From positions 5,766,001 through 5,830,000 of the forward strand of contig NC_003283.11 in assembly GCF_000002985.6 (NCBI RefSeq): DNA of 64,000 nucleotides. The letters run 5' to 3'. The notes beneath the pieces are model-generated. The model ran no database searches and was not told where the DNA came from. It was given only the letters and a program-made list of their open reading frames with translations. The stretch is from Caenorhabditis elegans. Taxonomy: Eukaryota > Nematoda > Chromadorea > Rhabditida > Rhabditidae. Each line of letters opens with the position of its first letter. The stretch's first letter is position 1. Below are positions 32,440-43,830 of this stretch, one piece after another. Position numbers and translations under genes: made by a program.

Positions 32440-33970
32440 AAATCCCTGAAAAACGAATAGAAATGGAAAAAACTGGTAACAATCCTTCACCAGGTATCCC
32501 AATGAAACGCTTAAAATCCCATGTTCATGTGTAGTTTGATCAAGGATGCAACCAGCATTCGAGGAACCTGATGATAATCATTCGATCTTCCAGATTATTC
32601 GCCTTACAGATTTAATTCAAACCACCGTAAGGGTATTTGGAAAGTATAGATTCCATGTAACAACGTTTATACAAATAAGTTCACTCCTGAAAAATATTTA
32701 TTCTGGTATAAAATTCGAGAAAAACCTTTAAAAGTTGTCTTAATTGTCATTGCTTTTTTGGCATATGGCAACTTTAAGGAACTATTTGAGGTCTTTTTCT
32801 CAAACTTTTCAAAAAAAAAAAATTCTTTCAGGTAGAAAAAATATTTTCCAAAATTCCTCGATTAATTTTTGATTTAAAAATTTCAATAATTAACCTGAAA
32901 ACAACAGTTTTGTTGTCTAAACAGTTTGCAGCACTCCAATGGCTCTAACGATACTCGCCGTGAAGACACGCTATGCCTTGTAGTAGACGTTTAAGTTTTG
33001 ATGAAACGTAAAGGAATGGGAGGGTTACAATATGTCTTTGATGGCCACTAGGAGCTGTTGGTAGACCCAAGCTGAAATGAATGGCTTCAATGCATTTTCA
33101 ACCTTCAGACGACAGGGAATGATTTGTTTTATTTTTATCGCCTATTTGCCAAGCGTTTCAAATCCTCTGGTCAAGTCTATCTTACTTCTGAAAAAATTAC
33201 CAAACTTTCTAGAAGTTGCTTTTGATATAGAACCTTTATTTTTGTTTTTCTCTAGTATTTAAAGTGTTTTATTTGCTAGCGCTTGCATTTTCAATTACTG
33301 TTTCATACTTTCTATATGCATATTAACTTTTACAAGTTGAACTACACCAGGACGCTTGGAATCTCGAACATTCGACCTTCTTCCGACGTTTTGTTTGACA
33401 TCCGACAGCCTATTGATGTTCTAAAGATATGATCCGGATTTGGGGATTCGGCATCCCTATCCACTTGAATGCTTGCCCTCTGCTCAATTCTCACCTCTTT
33501 ATTTTTTCTAAAATATGCAAAGACAAACACAATCGGGGCGGCAATGTGTCATCGAGTCGCCACCATGCCTTTGTTCTCTAATGAGCGAGGAGCGCATGAG
33601 ATCGTTTCCCGAAATACTTCCGTTCGCCCACCCCCCGTATTCTTGAACTCCTCCTTCACATATTTCTTTGGCATATTTCAGTGATTGTCTAGCCACAAGT
33701 CTCCAGAACCCCCTCGTCAGCGGCTCAGCGACACTAGACAAAACGGCGAACGAACTTTCTCCTCTCCGCTGCTCGCCGCGTTCTATTCGTGACCCTCTCA
33801 TCTCTTCCTCCATAGCGCCTATTTGCTCCACCCCCAAATAACTCCCCATCCTTGCTCAGAGAAGCTCGGCGGCGACTTCTGTGCTCAATCTCATCACTGT
33901 CCGCGACAGGATCCTCAATACCGTTGTTTTTCCGCGTGTAAGCTCTTCGAGAGCAAAGGGTTATCTTTCA
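32440..33970. other. Intergenic upstream of the eight-cysteine secreted-protein gene
   Basis: The first kilobase is A+T rich without a gene. From about 33360 the sequence becomes G+C-richer and the + strand is pyrimidine-rich (for example tctcatctcttcctcc near 33798), which is typical of nematode promoters. A 113-codon open frame on the - strand (33508-33849) lies wholly in this compositional block and is probably fortuitous. This is likely the promoter of the gene starting at 33971. Confidence 0.55.
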
Positions 33971-36900
33971 ATGTGGCTTTCTGTTCAACTTATTCTACTC
34001 ACTACTGCCATTTACACAACTAATGCTGGTCAAGGTGAGTATTTCTTAAAAACCTAAAAACTCAAGAAATCAATGGTCGAAAAGCTTTCTAAATCGTAAA
34101 TAATAAACATTTTTAATTCTAAACTTATCATTTGAAATCCAAAATGGGTTCGTCGGTTCCCAGTGAAAATTCATGCGAAAATCAAATGATATAAACATTG
34201 TAGTTTTCTTTGAAAAAATAGGCAATGACTTTTTAAATTGTATTTAAAAAAATCTAGGGATCTAATCGAGAACGAGTGGTCTAAAAACTTACCGTATTTT
34301 CCCTATTAGACTTGTACTCCATTGCTCTACTTTGACGGCTTATACATATCTCGGCTATTTTTGGTTTTTTCAACAAAAAAATTCAAAGTAAAACTGCACA
34401 GAAATATTTTGCACGTATATTGTCTGTTGAAAACTGTTTCATAGAACCAAAGAGAACCGAGATTTCCTGTGGCAAAAATAGCGAAGTGGTGCAAGTAGAA
34501 TACGGGGAACCAATCAAATGGAGCTCGTGTTGTTGGCGCTTCAGTTGGGTTAGAAATTGTTCAGTGTTTCATAGCTGCATAGGAGTTTAAAAACCAACTA
34601 TTTTTAGTTTCTTTAGTTACTTGTCCCATTTTCATTTTGACCATTAGTTTTTTATCCCAGATGTACAACTTCTCACAACATTTTCAACGTCTAATTTCCA
34701 AATTTTATATTTGGCTGAAACAACTTCAGCGCTTGTTTTGCCATTGAGTTTCTTGTATTTGAAATTGCAATTTCAAGACTAATTTTTAGATTGGACTCAT
34801 CAATAGCTTACGGTATCTACTGTTAGGCGCTACTTTATAGATTCTGGCAAAACGTAACGTCCTAATTAGTCGTAGCAGTTTGAATCCAAAAAGGGCTCTA
34901 AATGTTTGCAATTCATAATTTTTCGTCAGCACCTTTCCCAGCGAAACATGTTTGTGTTTGCAACAAACATGCATGCGTGTTCCTTTTATTTGAGTTCGTG
35001 TTTGCACAGCAGTTTCATGTTGCGTCTTCATCTTGTTCGTACTCTGTGAGAAATTTTCTCGGAGCATCACACAAAAATTAATTACTTTCATCCATAGAGG
35101 CTGGGGGAAAATAGGTGTGATAATGATGAAGCTGATGATGATGATGACCAGTGTGGTTGAGCCCGAACAAACACTGACACCTAGAGGACGACGAAATTTA
35201 TTTGTTCAGTTTCTTTCTTCTTGTCGCAGTTTGCACCTTCTCAGTGGTCAGGTAGCTTACCTTTCTTACCATTCGAAATGTCCACGAACAATAGAGTAGA
35301 AGACGGCGATACAAAAGAAGAAATGGATGATCCTGAAACTGGCAAAAAAAAAGATTGAAAGGCCAAAACGAATTACAAACATGTACAGATGTTCTATTTT
35401 GGACAGTAGTTGCGAAACATTCCTCATGATTTTGGAATATACTGAATTTGGTTGAGAGGGAACTTATTGTGTTTTAAAATGAAGAACCAAAATATTTTGT
35501 AATTTCTAAAATTTTAAATCAAAGTTTTGGAAAAGGCCAAATGTTGCAACAAATTTAATTTTCTGTGCACTTCAAGCATTGCTGCAGGCTCGAGCCCCTA
35601 GAATATTGCAAAACAAACAAATTAAAATATAAAATTCACAGAAAAATTTTATTTTAGCTGAATACCAACATTGTAATGTGTTCTTGCCCTGCTGAAAATT
35701 TTCTGAAACATTTCTACATGAAAAATTAATGTGGATGGTGTTCCTGATCCTTCAAAATTTACAGTTGAGCATTCAGAGTCGAACTTTAAATTTTGACAGT
35801 GAGAATTGTAGCTATCGTTTGATTTTACTGGAATTTGGTTTTTCAACTTCACTGGAATTTCTCACATACCTTATTTATTCTTCTAGTACTGCGCCCCACA
35901 GCTCCACTTTAAAACGTTATATCTCGGTTCATATTAAAGATATCAGATATTAACAAATAATTAATCACAAAACAATAAAAAAGAAATTATAAATATTTTG
36001 TCAGTTGCCAATTTTCCAATAGAACAAACGGAAACTGATATATAAACTGTAAGATCAGAAATACTACAGTCGCTAAAATCTACAAAAAATATTTCCAAAA
36101 AATATTGTTCATGTTTAAGTGCCATATTATCGATTTTTAGCATCCCGCCAAGCTGCCGTCAACAGAGCCATCGAGCAGACGAAATCCCGGTTAACACCTG
36201 CAGCAACTCCAAATCGAGTACCACAAAGAGCCAACGTGCGTTTGAATGGCGACCAACTCACCACGGTAACCAACTTACTCTTTTGATCTACTGCAAATTT
36301 AATTTTTGAAGGTTTTTTCTCGACTAAAAAAATACAGCCAAAATCGTAAAATTGAAGAAAAAGGTTAATGTAGTAGATCAAATACAACTTTTTTGGGTTC
36401 TAATTTTTGGTTTATTGTTTGAGAGTTTCATTCAGTTTAACATATATTTCTCTAACTCTAACTATTTATAAGATTACACATTTATGTTTCAAAAGGAGTA
36501 CTCACAGAATGCTAACGGAACAGGAGGAGGCAGATTTTTTAAAATTACGCTTAAATTCTAACAATAAAGCTTAATCACATTTTGAGCCAATGGACTGTTT
36601 TGTCTAAAATTTGAAATAATATGTAAAACAAAAATTGACTCAGATTGTGATTTGCTTGCTGGTTCATAAGTTTTATCTTCAATGCATTAGAATTTTATGG
36701 CATGACTCACAGATAATTTTCATATGATTAACCTTAACGCATATCTATAAAATCTAATAAACAACCTTTTAGTCAAGTCCCGGTAAAACAGAGAATTTGG
36801 ATGTAGACAAACTGAATAGACTGATTCGAGCACTTGATAAAACATGGATTATGCCAAAGGCCGGAGCAAAAGAGCCCGTCGGAAGCAACTTCCAGGTATA

Positions 36901-39428
36901 TCAATCCAATATTCTTAATAAATTAAAAGTCATATTTTTCTAGTACAAAAAAACTTGTGCATCGATCTACAAGGCTAGACATGGAGCTTGTCAGCAACTT
37001 GGTTTTGGAGTAATGTGCTTCAATTATTGTCATGAAAGAGGAGAGAAGTTGGCTTTCAAGTGCCAAGATACATCTGATTCCACTTATTGTAAGCAATCAG
37101 GAACTTTCGATACATTCTTGGCAAAATATAGAAAGGATGGGTACAAGGCAAAGGCGTATATTCATCAGGTTAGTTCGCTTTTACTTGTAGAGACTTATTT
37201 CATCTATAAAATTTCAGATGATTTCTCGTTGTTATGCCACAACTGTTTGCAATACTCAGACCGGAATTCTCAACTCTACAATTATCGATGAAGATCCAGA
37301 GCCAGTTGAGAAAACCACCAAGGTTAGTTTTCCAAAATTTAACAATTGAAAATGTTGTTTTCACTTTATTGGTTTTTCTCACTGCCCACAACTTTTTTTT
37401 ATTTCTCAGTTTTAGTTCTCAGTTAGCACGTCTTGATTTAGGCCAACCGTCTGAAGTTGTTGACTCGCAAACCAGGAAATTCTTTGTCGTTGATGAAGCT
37501 GAAAACTAGAATTACAACGACTACAATGGCACCAGAAGAGGTACCAGAAGAAGAGGTTATTCCAGAGGAAGAAGAGGAAATTACAACTACGACCAGAAAA
37601 ACTAGACCAGTGAAGGTTTGGAATGCTTTTTTTTTGAGTTTCAAAATATCAGTTATTAAGTTGAAGATTTATTTATTTATTTTTGGAATTCAATTTTAAT
37701 TTCTGAAACTTAAATTTTGGGTTTCACTTTTACATTTAACTTGAAACTTCATCACCTAACGCAATTCCTGACCAATTTTCTAATGTTTAATTTCTGTTTA
37801 AATTGAAGTTTTGAGCACCAGGACATTCCCTCCTAACTTGTCCAAGTTCATATAATTTTCTTGCAGAAGGTTGTAAACACTTTCCGTCAAAAGCCAACAC
37901 CAGCACCTGAAGTGACCACAACGAAGGCTAACATCTGGGACAAGTGGGTTCATTTTTTTTCACTCTTCTAATTTTGGCTTTGACAAAAAGTTCCCACGGC
38001 TCTTGGAAAACAATGTACAATCACCATGTTTGATAAGAGATAACAGAGAGCACATTTTTTGACCGGCCTTTCTCTCTCGCGAGTCTCAAGTGTCGCGCGG
38101 GGCGTAGAGCCTTGAGAACATCACGCATCCGATTGAAAAATGACAGATCGGAGAGATGATTTTGATAATGGAAATTAAATTAATGAAATTCTTAACATTT
38201 CCCATTTTTCTTGTAGATTCACAGTCGGAAACAAGGCAAAACCAACGCCAAAATACATTCCATTCTGGCAAAGATTAATGTCAACAACTTCAAAACCAAT
38301 TGAAGATGAAGCCACAGAAGAGACTGAATTGAATACAGATGCTCCAGAAGAAGTGGAAGAAGCATCGACACAGGCAGAAGTTTTGGAAAAGGAAACGGAG
38401 GAGACGACTCCAGAAGAACCAGAGATCACTACAGTTCCAGAGGAAGACGTTGTGGTTACGTAAGTTTTTATCCGGAAATCTAGAAAAAAAATTTATAGGG
38501 AAAACTTTAAAAATATTTCCGTCAGAAATACCATATTCAATGAAAAAGTTCCGTCTGTGCTGCTATGAGACATATTTTACAATTTTGTACTAGACCTCCC
38601 CAACAGGTACAAAGTTGCCAACTCTCTTGCCTGTCGGTATGTCGTAACATTCCATGAAAGGGTTAACACAAAATTGTGGCCTGAAATTTTTCAAGTTTCT
38701 GAAATCTCGGATGCTTCAAGAGAATTAGAAATCTAAATTGTGTTGTTTGCCTTTTTTTTTCAAAAAAATCCAAATTGTTTGCAAAACTTTAGAAACCCTC
38801 AAAGAAATTTTTTATAACTAGTAAGTTTTTGGACCTTGAATCCAGCGAAAAGTGAACTGAACTGAAAACATTTCAGTGATTCACACCTACCTATTTTGAA
38901 CCCCTCAACCTATTCAATTCTCAATTTTTGCCCCATTTTGCTTTCAGCGAAAGACCACCAAGTCACTAAAAACATGTTTTCCAAAAACTCAAGTTCTGAG
39001 TGTTTTTGAAGTTGGAAAATGATGTTTAATAATCTGTAATCCTCTACAATCAAATCTTTATGAATGCGGATGGAGCAAGATATCAGAAGAAAAAAAAACC
39101 AAAAATCATGCGTTAGCAAATATTTTAAAGATCATTTTTTGAAGATAATCCATCAAATCAGCAAAAAAAAGCAAACTTAAACCTGTTTTCAATGGCGACT
39201 AATGATTTTTTTTACAGAAAATCAAAAGTTCACAAAACCAACACTGAAGAGTCTACAGAATCGCCGAAACACACATTCAAGCCAATTCCAATAACAGTCC
39301 CATCTACTGGACCAGAACTTTCACATCAAAAACCAAATGAAGACATCTCTGGACCAGCATTCTGGAATAAATTTCAGCCAAATCGTTGGTTTGATTCAAT
39401 TCATTATGTGACAAATACCGGAAAGTAA
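33971..39428 (+). CDS. Secreted protein with eight-Cys module and acidic Thr/Glu-rich tail
   Basis: Nine exons, 33971-34034, 36141-36265, 36773-36895, 36944-37168, 37218-37322, 37442-37615, 37867-37943, 38217-38459 and 39218-39428, join in frame to 448 aa. A signal peptide covers residues 1 to about 19 (MWLSVQLILLTTAIYTTNA). Cysteines at 109, 120, 129, 133, 144, 153, 184 and 190 form one compact module, presumably four disulfides. From about residue 230 the chain is low complexity: Pro, Glu and Thr runs such as EEVPEEEVIPEEEEEITTTT and TTTTRKTRP, with potential for O-glycosylation. I recognise no named family, and the function is unknown. Extracellular or cuticle-associated location is inferred. 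Intron 1 is 2.1 kb and holds two MITE copies. AATAAA is at 39645-39650. Confidence 0.88.
34292..34505. repeat. MITE-like dispersed repeat, copy d
   Basis: This copy lies in intron 1 of the eight-cysteine gene. It begins ccgtattttccctattagac, has a 'tatctcggct' block, a 'gtctgttgaaaactgtttca' core and ends 'gtggtgcaagtagaatacgg', inverted relative to its start. Confidence 0.65.
35883..36068. repeat. MITE-like dispersed repeat, copy e
   Basis: This second copy in intron 1 of the eight-cysteine gene carries 'ctagtactgcgccccaca', 'ttatatctcggttcatatta', 'aaatattttgtcagttgcca' and 'aaactgatatataaactg' blocks, in the same order as the copy at 57422-57610. Confidence 0.65.
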
Positions 39429-39809
39429 ATTCATTCCCAAAATTATTTATGAATTATTTAATTACTGTGCTCTCAAACCACCTTTTCTTCCGTCTTTTCT
39501 TTCCATTCTCGGGTCAGCATTTTCTTTTTTTTCTTCAACATTTTCTGTATTTCCCCCAATCTTTCATGTTTGTCTTTCAAAAAAAAATTGTATGCCATAT
39601 TGGTTACACAGATTTTAATTTTACAAAATTCTATAATTCTCAATAAATAAATTTTTAAAATTCATATTCTATTTTATTTTACGTGGCACTTTAAAATTAA
39701 GCTTTACGTACAAATTAAAATAAAACACATTCAAAATTTAAAAAAAAATGAAAGCCAAAATAAATTTATTTCGACTTTCCAATTTTAATTTGGTTGCGAG
39801 TCTGCTTCG
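39429..39809. other. Intergenic, 3' UTR of the eight-cysteine gene and cyclophilin upstream
   Basis: The 3' UTR with AATAAA at 39645-39650 is followed by about 160 bp of A+T-rich sequence before the next start codon. No clear SL acceptor is seen directly before 39810. Confidence 0.6.
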
Positions 39810-41507
39810 ATGGGTTTAATTCTCAGTATTTTGGCGGAACGCAACACTCATTATGATAAGGTATGTGCTGGAATTTAGAATTTTTGGAGTTTTGAGATGG
39901 AAGCGAAAGAGATACGGAAGGGAAAACTAGGCCAGCTCACTTTTGGAGCCCAGACCTGATGATTTACTATAAATTATTGGTTTTCGAACAAAACATGATT
40001 TTTGAATATTTAATGTTAAATAATGCCACTCTTTCTAAATTTTCACCTAAAAGTGATGGTTGACTTTGATTTTTTTTTGCACATTTTCGCCATTAAATTA
40101 GCTAATTTTCAGTTAAACTCGAGAATATGTTTATTTTTTCCACGTGAAATACACAGCCACGTGTTAAAAAGATTATCAATAGAGCGTGTTTAGAATTTGT
40201 CTGATTTTTCTAATTTATCATGTTTATGACGCGTTGTCTAAATAGAAGAACGCTCTGGTAAATTCCTTTTGGTAGGGTTACTGTAGGCGTACTGTAGAGT
40301 AACTGTGGTAGAACTGAAACGTGTCCTATTTTGAAGTTCTTCCAAAATTTTCATACTTTTTTTTTCAGAAAAAGCTAGAATGGGTCAACTATTGTAACAT
40401 GAATCAGATGGTATATTTTGATATTGGCTTTGAGACTGGAGTTCCCATTGGAAGGTAAGACAAATTCAAGTGGAGAATTTTCTCTGCAAATGCGCAAAAC
40501 TGTGCATTTCAGTATAATTATTCTAATTATTAAATCAAAATGTAATTTAAAAATATAGGAAAGTATTTGATTAACTCTAAAATAAAATTGTTGTTGATTC
40601 TTTTTTCTACAAATGACAGCTTTGAGCCAGTTTTTCAGATCCTGTTTAAATTTTCCAGCGAAAATGTACATTATTTTGAATTAAATAAAATATTTTTCTA
40701 AGTTTTGGCATAACTTTCTGATTTAAAACAGTTGGATAATCGTCATAAAATTTTTGTAAATTTTCCGAGAAAATTTTCCGCTCACCGCTGGTCTAAACTA
40801 TTTTAATATTATTTTAGAGTGATTATTCAAATGAATGAAGCCCTGAAAAAGAACTTGACCGAATTGTTCGTGAAAACTGCGAGAGGCGAATTTGTTCATC
40901 CATCTTGTGGTAAATTTTACTTTTTGTCCCTGGAGCAAGAACATCAAAATGTTGCCTATACTCATGGCATTTCCGTTCTTTTTAGAAGGTGCAAAATACA
41001 CCTGGATAAAGAGGAACTTGCGTAGTTTTGAAATTCAAAATTTCTGCTTCTTATGAAAATTTTCCGTTCCAGGAAAGAAAATCGAGTACACTGGAACCAT
41101 TCTTCATCAAATATCAACTTCCAAGAATATGATCATGGGTGGGGATGTACTTAATGGAAATGGATGTGGAAGATGCGCACCTGTCTCCCGTAAACTGTTC
41201 CAGGAAAACAACTTTTCATCGACTGTTCAGAACACGTAATTAAATTTTGAAATTATTGTATTTGACTGAAAATTTGAGTTTCAGGCGCGGAAAAGTGATT
41301 CTTCTACCGTCGGATACCAACCCAACAGTTTTTTCGTCCCTTTTCTATGTGCTTCTCGACAAATCTGGTCCTTCCGTTGTCGATGGATGTCCAATTGGAG
41401 ATGTCATCGAAGGAATTGAGATTTTGGAAACAATTGTTAAGGAATATGGATCTGAAAATGGCCGACCAGGAAAGAAACTGATTGTTCACAATTGTGGACA
41501 CCTGTGA
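39810..41507 (+). CDS. Divergent cyclophilin-like protein, probably catalytically impaired
   Basis: Exons 39810-39860, 40369-40454, 40818-40909, 41073-41235 and 41285-41507 join to 204 aa. The order of blocks matches the cyclophilin (CsA-type peptidyl-prolyl isomerase) fold: VYFDIGFETGVPIGRVIIQM (first strands), ILHQISTSKNMIMGGD, the NGNG and FQENNF blocks, and the C-terminal CPIGDVIEGIEILETI...GKKLIVHNCGHL. Key residues are altered. The FHR segment that carries the catalytic Arg in human CypA is LHQ, the following FMxQGGD reads NMIMGGD, and the active-site Phe/Trp region is FSSLFYVLLDKSGPSVV. Fold assignment is confident, but loss of isomerase activity is an inference. The N-terminal 17 residues rest on a weak start with no SL acceptor next to it. 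AATAAA is at 41513-41518. Confidence 0.85.
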
Positions 41508-42119
41508 TTTTGAATAAATATTTAAAAATTAATTTAAAAATTGGATGATATGAATTTCAATAATTCCAATAAAGGGTTTTTAGACTTGAAAAGTTTATTT
41601 TAGACATTATCTAAAATGTTGATTTGTTGGTTCCATTGTTTTGTTGTTGTATAACATTGAACCAAAAAAATCTGCACAACACCTGTTCTGTTATTGGAAA
41701 TTCGAGAAACATTTTGCGGAACCTGAACCAAGTGTGGCCTGTCTTTCTTAACTTTTGCCAAAGGCTAGCCAACTTCGTCATCAAACCAAAATTTCAAATT
41801 AATTACTAATTCAAATTTCTTCTTTAAATTTTTTTTTGGTGAAGCAGTTGTGAATCAGGCGTGTCTATTGACATGAAAAACATTCAATTTTTATAAAATC
41901 TGAAACAATTGAAATCTGAAAATTTTCAACAGTTAAGTCTTTCAAACCCTCATAAAATTGACAAAAAAATGAAAAAGATCCGGGGTTTTTTTCTGTTTTT
42001 TTCAAAAAAAAAACTTTTTTTTCAAAGAAAAAACCTACTTGTTGTTTGATTTTTCTTCCATTAGCCATATTTTATCTCTTAAAATATTGGTATAACAATT
42101 TATTTCACTATTTTCGATC

Positions 42120-43412
42120 TTTCGAACAACCTACGCACCGCAGATAAGTTGGATGATCTCTTGTGTTTAACGTGCTATTTGGAACCAAAATCTTTAACAT
42201 TATCTGATAAAAAAGCAATTCTGATTTCATTGAAATAAAACCAAAAAATCAGAGTGTCTGATAATGCATATTGAAGGTGGAGTAGCGCCAGTGTGAATTA
42301 TTTGCGAATAAATTCAAAATAATGCTCTATTTCCAAATATCACAAATTTTCAGAATTTATCGTCAAAATTCGTAACTCAAATTTTGAAAATTGTGAGGTT
42401 TCTCAGAAAATAAGATAATTGTTGCATATCCAAACTAGATTTTCTTTGATAATGTTTCATAGGGAAAACAGTATTTATAATTTTAAAAAAATTTCAAAGA
42501 AATTGCAAAGTTTTTTGTTTCATTCTAAAAAAAACTTCTCCCGAATTTTGATTCTTTAAAAATAATAATGATAAAAAAGATTAGCATTTACAATTCTTAT
42601 AGGGCACAATTTTGTTTCTTAGTCCTTGTAGCATTAAGAGATTGGTTCTAAAGATTATTTCCCTTTTGGCACGACTTCATTTTTGAACTGAATTCCAAAA
42701 AAGAAGTAAGCGATTTCCTACGTATGATATTTTAGATCTCAAAAATTATTACATAGTAATACGTTTTTCTGGGAAGCACAAAAGTTCGTTTGTCTTTTTT
42801 TAACGAATAGAGAGAAACCGTAAGAAAAACAGAATCAGATTCCAAGTTTACATACATTTTGCCATTTCAGATAATAACGTGACGTACATTTCCTTGTAAT
42901 ACACGATGTTTTCCTGTTCATCACATTAACATTTAACAGAGGAAATAATCAGAATTTCAAGTATTCGTAAAACAACCTACGTACCCCATATAAGTTGGAT
43001 GATCTTTTGTTTTTAAATGTGCCATGGTAAATCAACAATTTCAACAAATATTGGAATTTAAAAAACCGAAAATAACAGCCAGAACACTTAATTGTGAGAA
43101 AACTGCTTCTTACGTCTTAATTTTGGGAACTGAAACAATTCCGAGGTATTTCTTCTGGGAAACACAACAGTGCTTTTGCTTTTTTTTGAAAATATAGAGT
43201 AAGAGAAATTTTAAAAAAGGCACAATAAGATATATCAGATGGTGGGCTAGCATTTATCTAGAGCTGGCCGTTCTTTACCCATTCTATGGGGACCCTTGCC
43301 ACCTTTACATTAATTTAACCATTTTAGTTTAACTATCCAAGTACGTCACGTATTTTTTTGTGACACACATATTTTCCTGTTTTATCAAACATTTGACAGA
43401 AGGAATAATATG
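42120..43412. repeat. Diverged non-coding tandem duplication
   Basis: Segments in one half recur in the same order in the other. 'acctacgcaccgcagataag' then ttggatgatctcttgt (about 42130-42166) matches 'acctacgtaccccatataag' then ttggatgatcttttgt (about 42976-43012). 'ttttctgggaagcacaaaag' (about 42763) matches ttcttctgggaaacacaac (about 43152). 'ttttcctgttcatcacatta' then acatttaacagaggaaataat (about 42909-42949) matches 'attttcctgttttatcaaac' then atttgacagaaggaataat (about 43370-43409). The units are about 850 and 435 bp long. Confidence 0.7.
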
Positions 43413-43734
43413 GTCTAAGCCCTCATTTGAAGCCATTATGAATACCTGGATCGGAATTATGAGTTTTGGAAGCGTCTGCAAAGAATTATTACTAATGATA
43501 GGATTTTAATGTAGCGCTAATCAAGGCTTATAATTTCACGTAGTGTGGGATCCGTCTGGAAAATTTTTTACATAGAGCGCTAAATAATGTGTGCATGTCT
43601 CTATGTAGTTTGCATGTGTGACGAAAAAACAACCGCCACAATAGTCATTTTAAATTATCAAAATATTTGGCAATATGTCTTTTAGGTGCTAGAATTTTTC
43701 GGAAAATCCCATAGCGAATGCATACATACGAGGT

Positions 43735-43830
43735 CAATGTACACAGTTAATTCGCGATGTGTGCATAATGTCTCACAATCAGTGATTGAGAACCAGTCAC
43801 ACAAAAATGGCCATTTGTGATGCGCACATT
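43735..43830. other. Possible stem-loop region
   Basis: ATGTGTGCATAA near 43758 can pair, with G-T allowed, with ATGCGCAC near 43819, and CAATCAGTGATTG near 43776 is an inner hairpin. The stem is imperfect and no known RNA was recognised. Confidence 0.25.

Noticed and set aside
33508-33849. 113-codon ATG-initiated open frame on the - strand
   Set aside because: It lies in a G+C-rich promoter block immediately upstream of the eight-cysteine gene, where stops are rare. No splice support or family resemblance.
41002-41073. Open frame continuing past the third exon of the cyclophilin-like gene
   Set aside because: Joining 40909 to 41073 restores the conserved CGKKIEYTG block, and the acceptor at 41072 is good. 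The unspliced frame ends in a stop without family match.
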